Assembly: GCF_000243675.2 (NCBI RefSeq)
Contig: NZ_AHMM02000006.1
Location: 62,001-126,000, forward strand
Length of the DNA: 64,000 nucleotides
Source: Leptospira inadai serovar Lyme str. 10
GTDB taxonomy: Bacteria; Spirochaetota; Leptospiria; Leptospirales; Leptospiraceae
Reading direction: 5' to 3'
Part shown: piece by piece, positions 1 to 10,094 of the stretch
How the letters are laid out: the number at the start of each line of letters is the position of its first letter
How positions within the stretch are numbered: position 1 is the stretch's first letter
The notes under the pieces: model-generated
The model's database searches: none
What the model was told of the DNA's origin: nothing
Seen by the model: the letters and a program-made list of their open reading frames with translations, nothing else
Program-made: the position numbers and the translations under genes

Positions 1-3000
1 ACGAGAAGTAAAACCGTTATAGGATCCTCCGCCGGATCCGGTTTAAGGGTGATCGTCGTTTCCGAAGGGATGGTGATCGTCGAATCGGAGCCGTCGGTAT
101 GCGAGGAGTAGAAAACGGAGAAATCCGTTTTGCCGTCTTTTTCAGGATAAAAGCCGAGTAATCCGTCTTGGTATTGTAAGGCGCTTCCTAATCTAAGAGG
201 AAAGGTAACTTGGGTAAAGCTCGCAACGTCGCTTTGGTTCTGATCGCTAATATTATAATGTAGCGAGGCCCAGCTTTGATTTTGAATCGGATTTCCTTTT
301 AATTCCATCTTTAATTTCGCCCGCACGACGGCGATCGGCCGACCGATGAATTGAATTAAGCTCGTAGTCTCGCTATAGTTCTGCGGCTCTATGAATTGCA
401 GGGATTTGTCCAGTGTGCTTATGAACGATTCCAGAAAGGATTCGTCTCTATTTAGAATACTAGATACGAATTCCAGAATATGCGAATTTTTGAATACTTG
501 ATTCATCTTTTGCGAAAAATCCGCATCCTGAACTCGTATCGTTGTTATGGGATCCCTGCCCGGGGCGCTTTCGAAAAAAATGCCGCTGCCATCGTAAGCT
601 GCGATCGACCCTAACGGGTTTCCGTCTTGGTCGTATATAACCAGACTTCCATCCAGATAGTTCGGCAGGATCCAGCCATGGATCGGTGAGTTGATACTGT
701 TCATTTCTTCCGAGTCGTCGTACGTCGATAACCAACGAAACAATAATCTCGCGGGCTGAACGAAACGCGGAGGAAGGAAAGCGGGATAAATATCGTTTTG
801 AACGGAAAGGCTGCGGGAGGCTACCGTAGGCGGGGTGTCATAATCCCGGTATTGACCGAAAGCGTCGATCACCCTAAGCTTCTGGATGCGTCCAAGCCCG
901 CATCGGATCGGGTTAAAGTTGATTTCCGGCAGAGGATTGGCATCGTTCGTCCCACCGACAAAGTCCCGTATTTTTTGGTTGAATGTCCTTTCGAGTCCGC
1001 GCGCCAGAGGATCATTTATCTGAAATTGCATTTCTTGGGATTGCATACCCAACGCTTCGTTGAATCCGGAAAGCGCCTGCGACAAAACCGGAATATTCAC
1101 GGCCTGTTCGAGGATCTTCTGAACGATCGGGTTGGAGGAATACTTTTGATAGTCACTAACCCGATCTTTCAAATTCTTAATCGCTTGGGGAGTCAGTATC
1201 GTAGCGCCGGTATAGTTTTGTTCCTGCCCCAATCCTTCTCCGCCGTACTTTAAATCCGTTTCTCCGTCGGGAAGTTTACAATTCTTTTGAATGAAATCGG
1301 GGATATAGTTGGGCAGCGCGACTCCTTGAGCGACCGTTTCAATCGTCTGATACGGCCGGAATGCAAAATTCCATTGGAGTAGAATCGGATGCCAAGGACG
1401 ATCCCATGTATTAAATTGTAATGGGGAAGGTACCACGCCTGACGTACTATGATTCTTGTAAAATGAATCCGATCCACTCGAGTCGAATTCGCTTCGTAAT
1501 TGTTTTAAGATGTCCGAGATGGAAGATGCTTCGCTCGCTTTCAGAACGACTCCCCATTGACTTTTATCCAAATAATACGATTCGGAGAGAACTAGGTTGG
1601 GTAAATTTCCTAAAGGAAGATTGGAAATGTCGGAGTACTTGGGCAATTGGCCGGATGCAACCGCATATGATTTTGCCGAAAAGCCGAACTGGAATGTCGT
1701 GATCGTTTGCGAGTCGAGTCGGCAGAGCAATTTACCGGTTTCGGAAAACGCACCGTCGAATCCGTACCGACCCGAGGGTTGAAGATCTTTACCGGAAATT
1801 AATACTATCGGATCATTGGGTTTGTAAAATCGCGGGGCTTCGATCGCCTTTAGGGAATACTGCTTTCCGATCTCATCCGTAATTTTTTGCGAAAGGGACC
1901 GGATTTCGGAAGTAAGCGCGGAGAGATTCCCGTTCAGAACTTGAAACTGCGACTGGTCGCCGGTATTCGCTTCGATGAATTGTCTTATATCATTCGAACT
2001 TACCGGAGGCGGGTTCCCGGTTGCAGGATACAAAGACGCAATGAACTTATACCAATCCGCAAATACCTGTTTTTTTATGGAAAGGATCTGTGCGGAATTT
2101 TGGTCCGCTTGTATTTGATATCGATTTAATTGATTGAGATCTTTAGAGACTTGCTCCGATAATCCGGTTGCGTCTTCGGTTTTAGGGTCGGCAGGAACGA
2201 CGGTCCATACTGTTTCCGTCTGTTTAGTTCCGAAAAAGCTTTTATGCAATACTCGTTCCAGTTCCGCCATTGCTCCAACGTCGGTTAATTTATCCAAATA
2301 TCCGATTTGTAAAGCCTCGATGAAACGTTCCAACTGGCTCCGACTCAACTCCGGTATTTGGATCAGGCCGGAAAGAAGGCTGGCTAATCCTTCCGAGTTC
2401 GTATTGGCAAGAGCGACCTGAGTCGCGCTCAAATCCGTTTTGGAACTTATGTAATTCGTCGACGGATTCCATTTTACGTCTCCTAACATTCCGACGCATA
2501 CCATCCGGGAAATGGAATCGATCTGGGTTTTTTCGGGGAGTTCCCAATGGAAGGCGTCTAACGTTTTAGCAAGATCGCCGGAAGAATGAATAGGATCATT
2601 ATTTTGATCGCTGTACCATCCAATGACCGCATAACTGATCGAATAACTCTCCGGGTTAAAATTGACCTGATCGGCGAATGTATCCTGAAATCCGAATACG
2701 GTTTTACAATTCGGATAGTACGAGGCGAACCTAGGCTCCCCGTATCCGATCGCTGTAAGAGGAGTTAATCTTTCTATATTCGGGTCCGGACTTTCGGACC
2801 ATTTTTCCAATTCGATCGCTCTTCCCATATATCGAAACGGCGGGTTCGTTTGAGAGAAGGTGAAATTGCCGTCTTTATTGAAAGGAATATTCGTATGATC
2901 GTAGTACGTATTTGCGTCCGTCGATAGGAAATCGGATTCTACGATCCAGGATTTTTGCGTCGTTTGCGACCCGTCTCCATCCAGGCTCGTTAGTATTCTC

Positions 3001-3338
3001 GTGACCATCCATCGATTCGGTACATTCGGAAACTGAATCGATTCGGCGCCCGTGTCCTTATTTTTTATCTGCATTCCCTGCGTGAGTGCATCCGGTAGAG
3101 CCCAATGAAGATGAACGCCTATTTTTAACGGCAGGCTTTCGGTTTGAAACGGTTTGTTTACGAACAGATCACTAAGGTTCGGTCCTTGCGGTCCACCCAT
3201 ATACGGTAATGTTACGAAGTTCGCAGTCGCCGGTGCGGTAAGCGAAGCCCGCTGTTCCGAATCTTCCTTCCCTACGCACATCGCATCCAAATCGACCGGG
3301 ACGAGTAAAAAAGAGGAGGTATTATTTGTCTGGGCCAT
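1..3338 (-). CDS. Very large uncharacterised protein, partial (C-terminus beyond the window)
   Basis: An open frame of 1112 codons starts with ATG at 3338-3336 and runs to the window edge without a stop. I do not recognise a named family. There is no signal peptide (it begins MAQTNNTSSFLLVPVDLDAM). Visible landmarks are an HLHWALPDAL motif near residue 84, an FPNVPNRWMV stretch shortly after, and WILPNYLDGSLVIYDQDG in the C-terminal half; they look conserved rather than random, but that is an impression. The start is supported by an AGGAG in the last codons of the upstream gene, whose stop is 8 bp away, so the two are probably translationally coupled. It is the last visible gene of the six-gene cluster. 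Function unknown. Confidence 0.85.
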   Translation of the reverse strand, partial: MAQTNNTSSFLLVPVDLDAMCVGKEDSEQRASLTAPATANFVTLPYMGGPQGPNLSDLFVNKPFQTESLPLKIGVHLHWALPDALTQGMQIKNKDTGAESIQFPNVPNRWMVTRILTSLDGDGSQTTQKSWIVESDFLSTDANTYYDHTNIPFNKDGNFTFSQTNPPFRYMGRAIELEKWSESPDPNIERLTPLTAIGYGEPRFASYYPNCKTVFGFQDTFADQVNFNPESYSISYAVIGWYSDQNNDPIHSSGDLAKTLDAFHWELPEKTQIDSISRMVCVGMLGDVKWNPSTNYISSKTDLSATQVALANTNSEGLASLLSGLIQIPELSRSQLERFIEALQIGYLDKLTDVGAMAELERVLHKSFFGTKQTETVWTVVPADPKTEDATGLSEQVSKDLNQLNRYQIQADQNSAQILSIKKQVFADWYKFIASLYPATGNPPPVSSNDIRQFIEANTGDQSQFQVLNGNLSALTSEIRSLSQKITDEIGKQYSLKAIEAPRFYKPNDPIVLISGKDLQPSGRYGFDGAFSETGKLLCRLDSQTITTFQFGFSAKSYAVASGQLPKYSDISNLPLGNLPNLVLSESYYLDKSQWGVVLKASEASSISDILKQLRSEFDSSGSDSFYKNHSTSGVVPSPLQFNTWDRPWHPILLQWNFAFRPYQTIETVAQGVALPNYIPDFIQKNCKLPDGETDLKYGGEGLGQEQNYTGATILTPQAIKNLKDRVSDYQKYSSNPIVQKILEQAVNIPVLSQALSGFNEALGMQSQEMQFQINDPLARGLERTFNQKIRDFVGGTNDANPLPEINFNPIRCGLGRIQKLRVIDAFGQYRDYDTPPTVASRSLSVQNDIYPAFLPPRFVQPARLLFRWLSTYDDSEEMNSINSPIHGWILPNYLDGSLVIYDQDGNPLGSIAAYDGSGIFFESAPGRDPITTIRVQDADFSQKMNQVFKNSHILEFVSSILNRDESFLESFISTLDKSLQFIEPQNYSETTSLIQFIGRPIAVVRAKLKMELKGNPIQNQSWASLHYNISDQNQSDVASFTQVTFPLRLGSALQYQDGLLGFYPEKDGKTDFSVFYSSHTDGSDSTITIPSETTITLKPDPAEDPITVLLL

Positions 3339-3346
3339 CGATCGTA

Positions 3347-5287
3347 TCACTCCTGTGTTTTGAGAAAGCTGATCTTATCTACGCCTTCCACCATCTGCAT
3401 CGCGAATTGAGCGGAAGTAAGCTGATCGGCGGTGACGTTCAATTTTTGCGCTATTTCGTTCGCAAGAAGGTCTATATTTAGAACGCCGTCATGATCCCGG
3501 AAAGGAATATTATTTAAAATTAAAGTAGTTTCCAAATCTCCGTTCGGATCCCTGAGTTCCTTGCTGAAGGTCTGATCGAAATCCAATCCGAAATGAACTC
3601 CCTCCGAAGGAAGTTGGATATCCACTTGAAGTAATTCTCCCGCAAAAAGGCAAAGTATCACGTCCTTAGAAAGATGATCCATGCGCAGGCAGGTGAGCTG
3701 GTCGGTCGCTAGATTGTTTGCATCTTTCTGCGGAGTGGCGTAACCTCTGATTTCGAGATTGGGCCAGCCTGCAACTGCGGACGATCTCAGGAGTACTCCT
3801 GCGATTTTTTGAGGAACTAGAGGAGAAGGATTCGTACCGGGGGATGATTTCCTGACGGTCAACGAGGTTTGCGCGGCGGATTGACGAATCGAACTCGCAG
3901 TTTTTTGGTCGCTTGCAAGATCTCCCGCAGTAGAGCGGCCGATACTAAATGCTCCGTCGATTAAGGAATCCACCCAATTGGTATCCAGTTCGAAAAAACG
4001 AATCGATTCCATCGGAAGCATTCGCTCGTCCGGTACGAGATAGGAAAAGGGGACTCCGATTAATAGGGAGAGTTTTCCCAACCAATCGTTTATGATATCC
4101 TGCCAATCGGATCCGCTTGCCGCATCGGAGGCTGCGAAGGATGGATCTCCGAAAAGTCGGCTGATCAAAGCTTTTTCCGCCGCTAAAATATCCTGTCGTT
4201 TTTGGGAAAGTTTCCAACGGTAGAGCGCCATAGAAAAGGAACGGCTTTGCAATCCTAAGAGTCGACCTAACTCCCATGCGGCCGAATAGGACAGGGTAAA
4301 GACTCCATTATTAGAATCGTATAAAGTCAGTTCGTCGGAAGTGGATGCAGGAAAAGTCATCGTTATAGGAACCGAATAGGGAACAAGCGGCCCTCGATAC
4401 CAGGACACGGTCTTATCCCCTTGTCGTAAGCGGTGGGGCAGAGGTAGATGGCCCGACTTTACCATGTTTTGAGCGATCATAGAAAGCCCAGGGAGGTCCG
4501 GCAAGCGCGGCGTTGAAGGATTTCGATTCAGATTGGATACTAAATGCTTGAACGTAAATTGTTCCGACTCGGCAGAAAAACTCCACTTGCTCAAAAGAAC
4601 AAGAGTAACATTTCCCGTCGAATCCGGAGCGTAGCGGGAGTTTATTACAGGATCATAATATCCTTCCAAAGAAACGAGATATGCAGTGCTAACCGAACCG
4701 GGTTTTCCGATGCGGTTTCCTACTACTACGGCAAATTCTCCGGGCCCGTCCTCCGTCGCAGTGGCCTTATCCGAAGTTTCGACGAGTCGGACGTGCGTGA
4801 GTCGGTTTATTTCGCTTTCCAGAGGAATAATCGAATCCAAGATTTTTCTCGAGATGCTGAGAGTTTGACACGAATCCGAAGCGCTGTCTCCCGATTCCAG
4901 CGGCCATCCCAGGTTTCCGATCGTCACCGTATCCGTTTTCACTTGTGAGAATTCGGAGGAATCGATTAAGAGTACGGCGAGCCAGGGAGTACCGCTGGTT
5001 TCCGTCCCTGCAGTTCTTTCCCAAGGTAAGGTGGACTTGGAAATCACGATATGTGGTAAACAATTGGAAAAGTCTCCGAAACTTCCGTCCGGAGGAAAGC
5101 AAGCGACAATCTCTTCGGACGCGATCTTGAATCGTTCTCCTCTAACCGATAGAGTCTTGGTTTCGGAAAACGAGTCCGTGTCTCCGAAGCCCAGATCGAC
5201 TTGGTGTTGTATTTGGATCGTGTAATCACCAGATTTTAAATCCGGGCGATGATACTGTATAAATTCCGCTGTTCTGTTATCTGACAT
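3347..5287 (-). CDS. Uncharacterised 646-residue cluster protein
   Basis: The protein is complete, without signal peptide or membrane segment, so it is probably cytoplasmic or exported by a non-Sec route. The N-terminal third is beta-rich and has the signature FPPDGSFGD, then LPHIVISKSTLPWER and PWLAVLLIDSSEF (residues about 65-115). I have the impression of having seen such LPH..LPWER..PWLA proteins as hypothetical genes beside large partners in other phyla, but cannot name the family. ATG at 5287 is preceded by GAGAGA about 5 nt upstream. It lies 11 bp after the DUF6603-like gene and 8 bp before the next gene, so it is co-transcribed with both. It could be a structural or assembly component; that is inference. 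Confidence 0.9.
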   Translation of the reverse strand: MSDNRTAEFIQYHRPDLKSGDYTIQIQHQVDLGFGDTDSFSETKTLSVRGERFKIASEEIVACFPPDGSFGDFSNCLPHIVISKSTLPWERTAGTETSGTPWLAVLLIDSSEFSQVKTDTVTIGNLGWPLESGDSASDSCQTLSISRKILDSIIPLESEINRLTHVRLVETSDKATATEDGPGEFAVVVGNRIGKPGSVSTAYLVSLEGYYDPVINSRYAPDSTGNVTLVLLSKWSFSAESEQFTFKHLVSNLNRNPSTPRLPDLPGLSMIAQNMVKSGHLPLPHRLRQGDKTVSWYRGPLVPYSVPITMTFPASTSDELTLYDSNNGVFTLSYSAAWELGRLLGLQSRSFSMALYRWKLSQKRQDILAAEKALISRLFGDPSFAASDAASGSDWQDIINDWLGKLSLLIGVPFSYLVPDERMLPMESIRFFELDTNWVDSLIDGAFSIGRSTAGDLASDQKTASSIRQSAAQTSLTVRKSSPGTNPSPLVPQKIAGVLLRSSAVAGWPNLEIRGYATPQKDANNLATDQLTCLRMDHLSKDVILCLFAGELLQVDIQLPSEGVHFGLDFDQTFSKELRDPNGDLETTLILNNIPFRDHDGVLNIDLLANEIAQKLNVTADQLTSAQFAMQMVEGVDKISFLKTQE

Positions 5288-5298
5288 GAGTTCTCTCG

Positions 5299-8200
5299 TT
5301 AAGAATATATTTTCGGAGGGATCAAGAATGCGTTATCGGAACCCTTCGAAAGGTTCGATAAATCGAAATCTCCCGGTGCAAAGCCGAAGGCGGAAAATAA
5401 GGCCGATCTCGCATCTGCGGTTTGAGAGATCGTCGTAATAATCTTTTCTCTTCTTTGTTCCGGATTTAGATTTCCTAGATTCGGTTCCGTCACGGTTTCC
5501 CAATCATAGGCGTTTAGGATCGGGTCGTCCGCGAACTCCAATCGGAATACGGGGATACTAGCGGTGACTGCCGGGTTCGGAATCGGTTTAGGAGCGATTT
5601 CATAACCCATTAGAATTCCTGAAAGTATCGCTTTTGAATTCAGGTCGGCACTTATCGACTGACCCCAAAGGGAATCCGGCACGTTCTTATAGAGCGGTAT
5701 TAAAACGAAATCTCCTTCCGCGCTTTCCCCGTCCCTAGTGATGGTAATCGATGCCGCCGAATTTAGAATGTCGGAACTTTTTCGATTCATCGGGGCGATT
5801 CCGAACGTAGGATTCTCGCTAGTAAGAGTATCTTTTCCGAAAGAGGTCTTTCTCAATGGAATCGAAGTCGCAAAGGAAAGATGTAATGTGTGCGGGTTGA
5901 TCACCCACTGCACTTTCGACGAAGTATCCTTGCTTAGATCTTTGACGATTCCCGATGTCGCGGTTATTTCGAAACCACGGGTTTGTCCGTCCTGTTGCGG
6001 CAAGAAGGACGTTTTAAATTCCGACCATTTGATCGGATCGGGATGTTGTCCGCTGTCGCCGAAGCTGATCGAGAATGAAACGATCCATAGATGAATTTCC
6101 GCGACTCCGCTAAAATCCGGCCCCCAGAAATGTATGTCCGCACCGATATGGACGGTGATCGTGATATGTATCGTATAGAACAGTAGGTCTATCGAGAATC
6201 GATAAGAAACTCCGATATCGACTCCGCAATCCGCGTCGTAATGAAAGGGTTTCCAACGAAGTAGAAAATCGACGTAAGCCGAAAACCAAGCGCTTAAATC
6301 CCCGCAGCTCCAGACGGCTTCCAGTCCGCCACCCGCCATTAGATATCCGGGAGTGAGAGCAAAATAAGAATATCCTTGAATGCTAATATTCGATCCGATT
6401 TGCCAATAAATGCCTAGACGCGGTACGTTCGGATAATGGGACGGAACTTGGAAACTCGGATGGTATCCTCCGAAAGTCACCACGAAATCTCCGGCGTGAT
6501 CCCCCCCGAGCCAGACGAAGTACGCGAATCCTCCCGTTAAGTGACAATCTTTCGACAATACGTAGGAACTCGGCGTCAATTGCGCGCTGATTCCGAAGAA
6601 TCCGTTTTGAGGATCGAAAGATGCCTTGAGCGCCATTTGAGCTTCGGCTATGGGATTCGAAACACCTTGCGGAATCGTCAAGGTGGATAATCCGACGAGA
6701 TCCAATTCGAAATGATCGCCTAACTGGGCAGTGGCGAGTGCGAACGAATCGATCATCTGGAATGTCAGAAATCGTATACCTGCCGCAAACCAATATTCGC
6801 CCGACTTCGGAACGGTGATCCGATTTTCATCCAAATACTGAAGCATCGCAACCGGATCGGAATTCGCGGAAGATTCCGAGCCCTCCGCAATCTGCACGAA
6901 GGGAAAATTCCGTATTTGATCCACGTCGGGAACATTCAGAGTAAAGTTATAACCGAATCCGCCGGCTAAGCCCATTACATAGAAGTAAGGAGGTCCACCG
7001 AGCGGCTGGGAATAATCCAGATACACGAAGAAGGAAACCGTTCCGTTCCGGTTCGAATACGCGCCTAACGCGGAAAGTTCAAATTGCGTGAGGCCTAGGA
7101 TCGCCTGCCCTTCGTACAATCCTTCTGCAGCTTTCAGGAATCCTCCTCCGATCGTAACGGGCGGATTGGAATAAGTTATGCTTAATCCTTCGAGCATGAA
7201 GCTAGGTTGAAAATGATCGAATGGACTCGTAACACCTAATCCGGCTAAGCCGATTTCTATACCGCCCATACTTAGGTACGCATCTAAGAGAAACGTGACT
7301 TTCGAGTTTTCAAATCGGACTCCGATTCTTTGCAAGGTGACGGAACCGAGATGAATATTCAGCGCGAACCATTTGGTTTTATCGACCGTACTCCGCTGCG
7401 CAGGGGTGATGGGATAATTCGGCGGAAGCGGAGTGGCCGGATCGACCGGAAAATTATTTCCAGCACCTCCTACGGGTGGCCCGTCCAAAGGCAGAGCGAG
7501 CGACATTACGGAGCTTCCGAGTTGTACGTGCGTGGAAAAGTTTTTTCCTTTATCGATATCCTTAACAGGAGGGATTAAGGCACCTTGCGGCAATCGATTG
7601 ACGAGAGTGCCGATCTCATTCTGGGTGAATTTTCTAGAGGCGATCGCGCAAGCGATGGATTGCAATTTCATCGCTTGTATGGAGTTGATTTCCGAGCCGA
7701 CCAAAGGAAAACTAGCCGCATCAATATTGATCTCCACTTCGAAATCGAGTATATAATCCCAATACGTATTCGGAGGAGATTGATACGTTCCTGAGTTGAT
7801 GGAAGTTAGATAATCCTGCATACTTCCTAAATACGTATCCGCAGGATCGTTTTTTTCCGCAAAGAAGCTGAACCTTCCTAACAACGTGGTCCCGTCGTAA
7901 ACGGCTCCGGATGTGATGAAATATTTGTTCGCGTTGCCTACGTTGAATTCGAGATAGAACTGCTGTAAATTCAGATCTCCTACCCACATCGGGAGGTCGA
8001 CACCGATCCAGCTTCCGAATTTTTCGATAAGCTTCCCGAACGGAATCGGCGTATTCTGTTGTTGTAATTTAAAGTTCCATTCTGTAGACGGTTTTCCGGT
8101 TTGCAAAGAGAGGCTCGAATCGTACGTTCCCGAAAGCACAAGACCGACTCCACCCACGTCCAGAGTAATGCTAATACTTGCCGTACTGGAATAAATGCCT

Positions 8201-10092
8201 TTCGTCGGATCGGTAAGTTTGCGCTGGGCTTGAAACGAATCTATCTTTAAATCCAATCCTGAAAAGAATTCGATCGTATCCGAAGATCCGCCCTGGATGT
8301 TAAATTCTTTCGTTTTAGGCGTGATTTTTACGTCCAGATTTTGGATCGTAAAGTCCGGAAGTTCGAGCGGTATATGAATTTCATGTAATAGTTGATCGAT
8401 CAGCCAAGATACGTTGATCTGCGGAATCTGTACTTCGATGCTGAGGGAAGTCCCCCAGTCGATCTCCACATCCAGATTCCAATTGCCGATTAAAAGAATC
8501 CCAACGATCGAGCCGGTACTGCTAGGATCGCCGGATGGATCCCCGTCGGGAGGACCATATTCCCCTTGGATTCCGAGTTGGCTGAGTACGACAGGAAGGT
8601 TCCCGCCGAAATCGATTTCCCAATCGGTAGTGCAGTCTATTTCGAATGAAAATGAGGAATCCTTAAAATTCCCATCCAGTTCAAAATCGACTATATCGAT
8701 GTCGGGAAGTTCTTTCGTGGAAAAGAAACGGTTGATCAGCTCTCCGGCATTAAGGCTTTGGTCCGCCTTCATGGATACGAAAAAACCGCCGGAGGAAGGA
8801 TCTAGAGATGTGTAAAATTCCGTTCCGCCTAAAATCCAATCTCCCGCGATTGAGAGCGTAGAGGTCGCGGAATCCGAACCTTGCGGATAATATCGGTTCC
8901 AAATAAGCGTTGGAGTGATCTGTACTTTATCATGAAATAAGGAAATCGGTTTTTCAGTCGTTATGTGAAACTCAAGAGTATCCAATCGCATCGGAGAAAT
9001 GGAAATTCCTAGCTCCAGATAGTTCAGAGTAAGCTGACCTAACTCATGCCCCGCCGGCAGCATTGTAGCCAAATCGGAAAGACCTAATAAATTTTCGATT
9101 TCGGAAAGAGTAATTCCTTTATCAAAAATTCCTAAAATACGAGCGCTCGTAGAACCGATTCCGGTTTGCACGATCAGATCGAGACCGCTTCCTTCCGAAC
9201 CCAGATAAACCTCGAAAAAGAATCCAGGAGGAGCTCCACTGATGTTCTCCAATCCGGAGTAAATACAAAGTCTTCTCAGTTCTATCTTTAGTCCGCCGAT
9301 ACTTACGGAAGGATACAGCTTCGTAGTAACGTCTTGAAGGCTATGACCGATGAGTGCGCTCCCGGATCCTTGGTCGTCTACTCCGATGACACCGAAAATG
9401 GAAAGCGTGTTCAGATCCGGCCGAATGAGTTTGACCTCGTCCCAAAAATCCCCTTCGGCCTTGATCGTCGAAGAAAAATTGAATCCGGCTCGTAGGAGTT
9501 CCAGGCCTAATGTGGGATCCGAGGAGAGAGTCGTAAGAAGTTGCAGTCCGGGCGTTTCTGCCTCTTCGTTTTGCACCCGCCAAAAATCGTAGGAACTAAA
9601 TCGGGTTTGAATATCTTGGAACGATATTTTTCTAAGGAATGATTCCTGGGCTCCTTCCGCGAGCATATCCGTTTGGTAATTCACATACGGGGGAAGATAA
9701 GGATATAAGGAAAGGATGTCCCATTCGGTGGGCAAACCTTGAAAATCGATGACGCATTCTATAACGGTTTCGGTGGGTTTGGTGGAATCCCTAGATGCAT
9801 AAAATTGAATTTGCGCTCCCAAATTCTGGAGCTGTATTCCCTTGTTTTGGAAGGGGATCAGATCGATTTTACCACTTACCGTAAAATTGCCGGTCGATGT
9901 GTCCTGCGCACCTACTTGAATGGAGCCGAGTTTTAAATGGTCCACATTGAACACAGTATTCCAAATCTTCGGAAGGTGGTCCTGTCCGAGGAAGTTTTGG
10001 TCGATGAGAAGATCTCCCGCCGTATTTTTTGTACGGTTAAAAAGATCCGTCAGAAGTTTCAGAGCAAAGGTTTGGGTTTCTACAGTAGGCAT
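5299..10092 (-). CDS. DUF6603-like giant protein (1597 aa)
   Basis: The sequence is dominated by short alternating beta-strands and has no signal peptide. Residues about 1-780 are repetitive beta-rich segments (many DLxIxxF/ELxLGISI-type strands). Residues about 850-1380 carry glycine-rich motifs such as GGFGYNFTLNVP and YSYFALTPGYLMAGGGLEAVW, which I associate with the DUF6603 family of bacteria and fungi, whose function is unknown. The aromatic/glycine strands near residue 1300 could contact membranes or form a long beta scaffold (inference). ATG follows the stop of the upstream paralog by 2 bp (TAA-CC-ATG), implying translational coupling; the Shine-Dalgarno is poor. It is the largest gene of the cluster. 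Confidence 0.9.
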   Translation of the reverse strand: MPTVETQTFALKLLTDLFNRTKNTAGDLLIDQNFLGQDHLPKIWNTVFNVDHLKLGSIQVGAQDTSTGNFTVSGKIDLIPFQNKGIQLQNLGAQIQFYASRDSTKPTETVIECVIDFQGLPTEWDILSLYPYLPPYVNYQTDMLAEGAQESFLRKISFQDIQTRFSSYDFWRVQNEEAETPGLQLLTTLSSDPTLGLELLRAGFNFSSTIKAEGDFWDEVKLIRPDLNTLSIFGVIGVDDQGSGSALIGHSLQDVTTKLYPSVSIGGLKIELRRLCIYSGLENISGAPPGFFFEVYLGSEGSGLDLIVQTGIGSTSARILGIFDKGITLSEIENLLGLSDLATMLPAGHELGQLTLNYLELGISISPMRLDTLEFHITTEKPISLFHDKVQITPTLIWNRYYPQGSDSATSTLSIAGDWILGGTEFYTSLDPSSGGFFVSMKADQSLNAGELINRFFSTKELPDIDIVDFELDGNFKDSSFSFEIDCTTDWEIDFGGNLPVVLSQLGIQGEYGPPDGDPSGDPSSTGSIVGILLIGNWNLDVEIDWGTSLSIEVQIPQINVSWLIDQLLHEIHIPLELPDFTIQNLDVKITPKTKEFNIQGGSSDTIEFFSGLDLKIDSFQAQRKLTDPTKGIYSSTASISITLDVGGVGLVLSGTYDSSLSLQTGKPSTEWNFKLQQQNTPIPFGKLIEKFGSWIGVDLPMWVGDLNLQQFYLEFNVGNANKYFITSGAVYDGTTLLGRFSFFAEKNDPADTYLGSMQDYLTSINSGTYQSPPNTYWDYILDFEVEINIDAASFPLVGSEINSIQAMKLQSIACAIASRKFTQNEIGTLVNRLPQGALIPPVKDIDKGKNFSTHVQLGSSVMSLALPLDGPPVGGAGNNFPVDPATPLPPNYPITPAQRSTVDKTKWFALNIHLGSVTLQRIGVRFENSKVTFLLDAYLSMGGIEIGLAGLGVTSPFDHFQPSFMLEGLSITYSNPPVTIGGGFLKAAEGLYEGQAILGLTQFELSALGAYSNRNGTVSFFVYLDYSQPLGGPPYFYVMGLAGGFGYNFTLNVPDVDQIRNFPFVQIAEGSESSANSDPVAMLQYLDENRITVPKSGEYWFAAGIRFLTFQMIDSFALATAQLGDHFELDLVGLSTLTIPQGVSNPIAEAQMALKASFDPQNGFFGISAQLTPSSYVLSKDCHLTGGFAYFVWLGGDHAGDFVVTFGGYHPSFQVPSHYPNVPRLGIYWQIGSNISIQGYSYFALTPGYLMAGGGLEAVWSCGDLSAWFSAYVDFLLRWKPFHYDADCGVDIGVSYRFSIDLLFYTIHITITVHIGADIHFWGPDFSGVAEIHLWIVSFSISFGDSGQHPDPIKWSEFKTSFLPQQDGQTRGFEITATSGIVKDLSKDTSSKVQWVINPHTLHLSFATSIPLRKTSFGKDTLTSENPTFGIAPMNRKSSDILNSAASITITRDGESAEGDFVLIPLYKNVPDSLWGQSISADLNSKAILSGILMGYEIAPKPIPNPAVTASIPVFRLEFADDPILNAYDWETVTEPNLGNLNPEQRREKIITTISQTADARSALFSAFGFAPGDFDLSNLSKGSDNAFLIPPKIYS

Positions 10093-10094
10093 GG

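Noticed and set aside
798..1253. Plus-strand gene inside the large partial gene
   Set aside because: It lies fully antisense to a continuous minus-strand frame, with no family signal or ribosome site.
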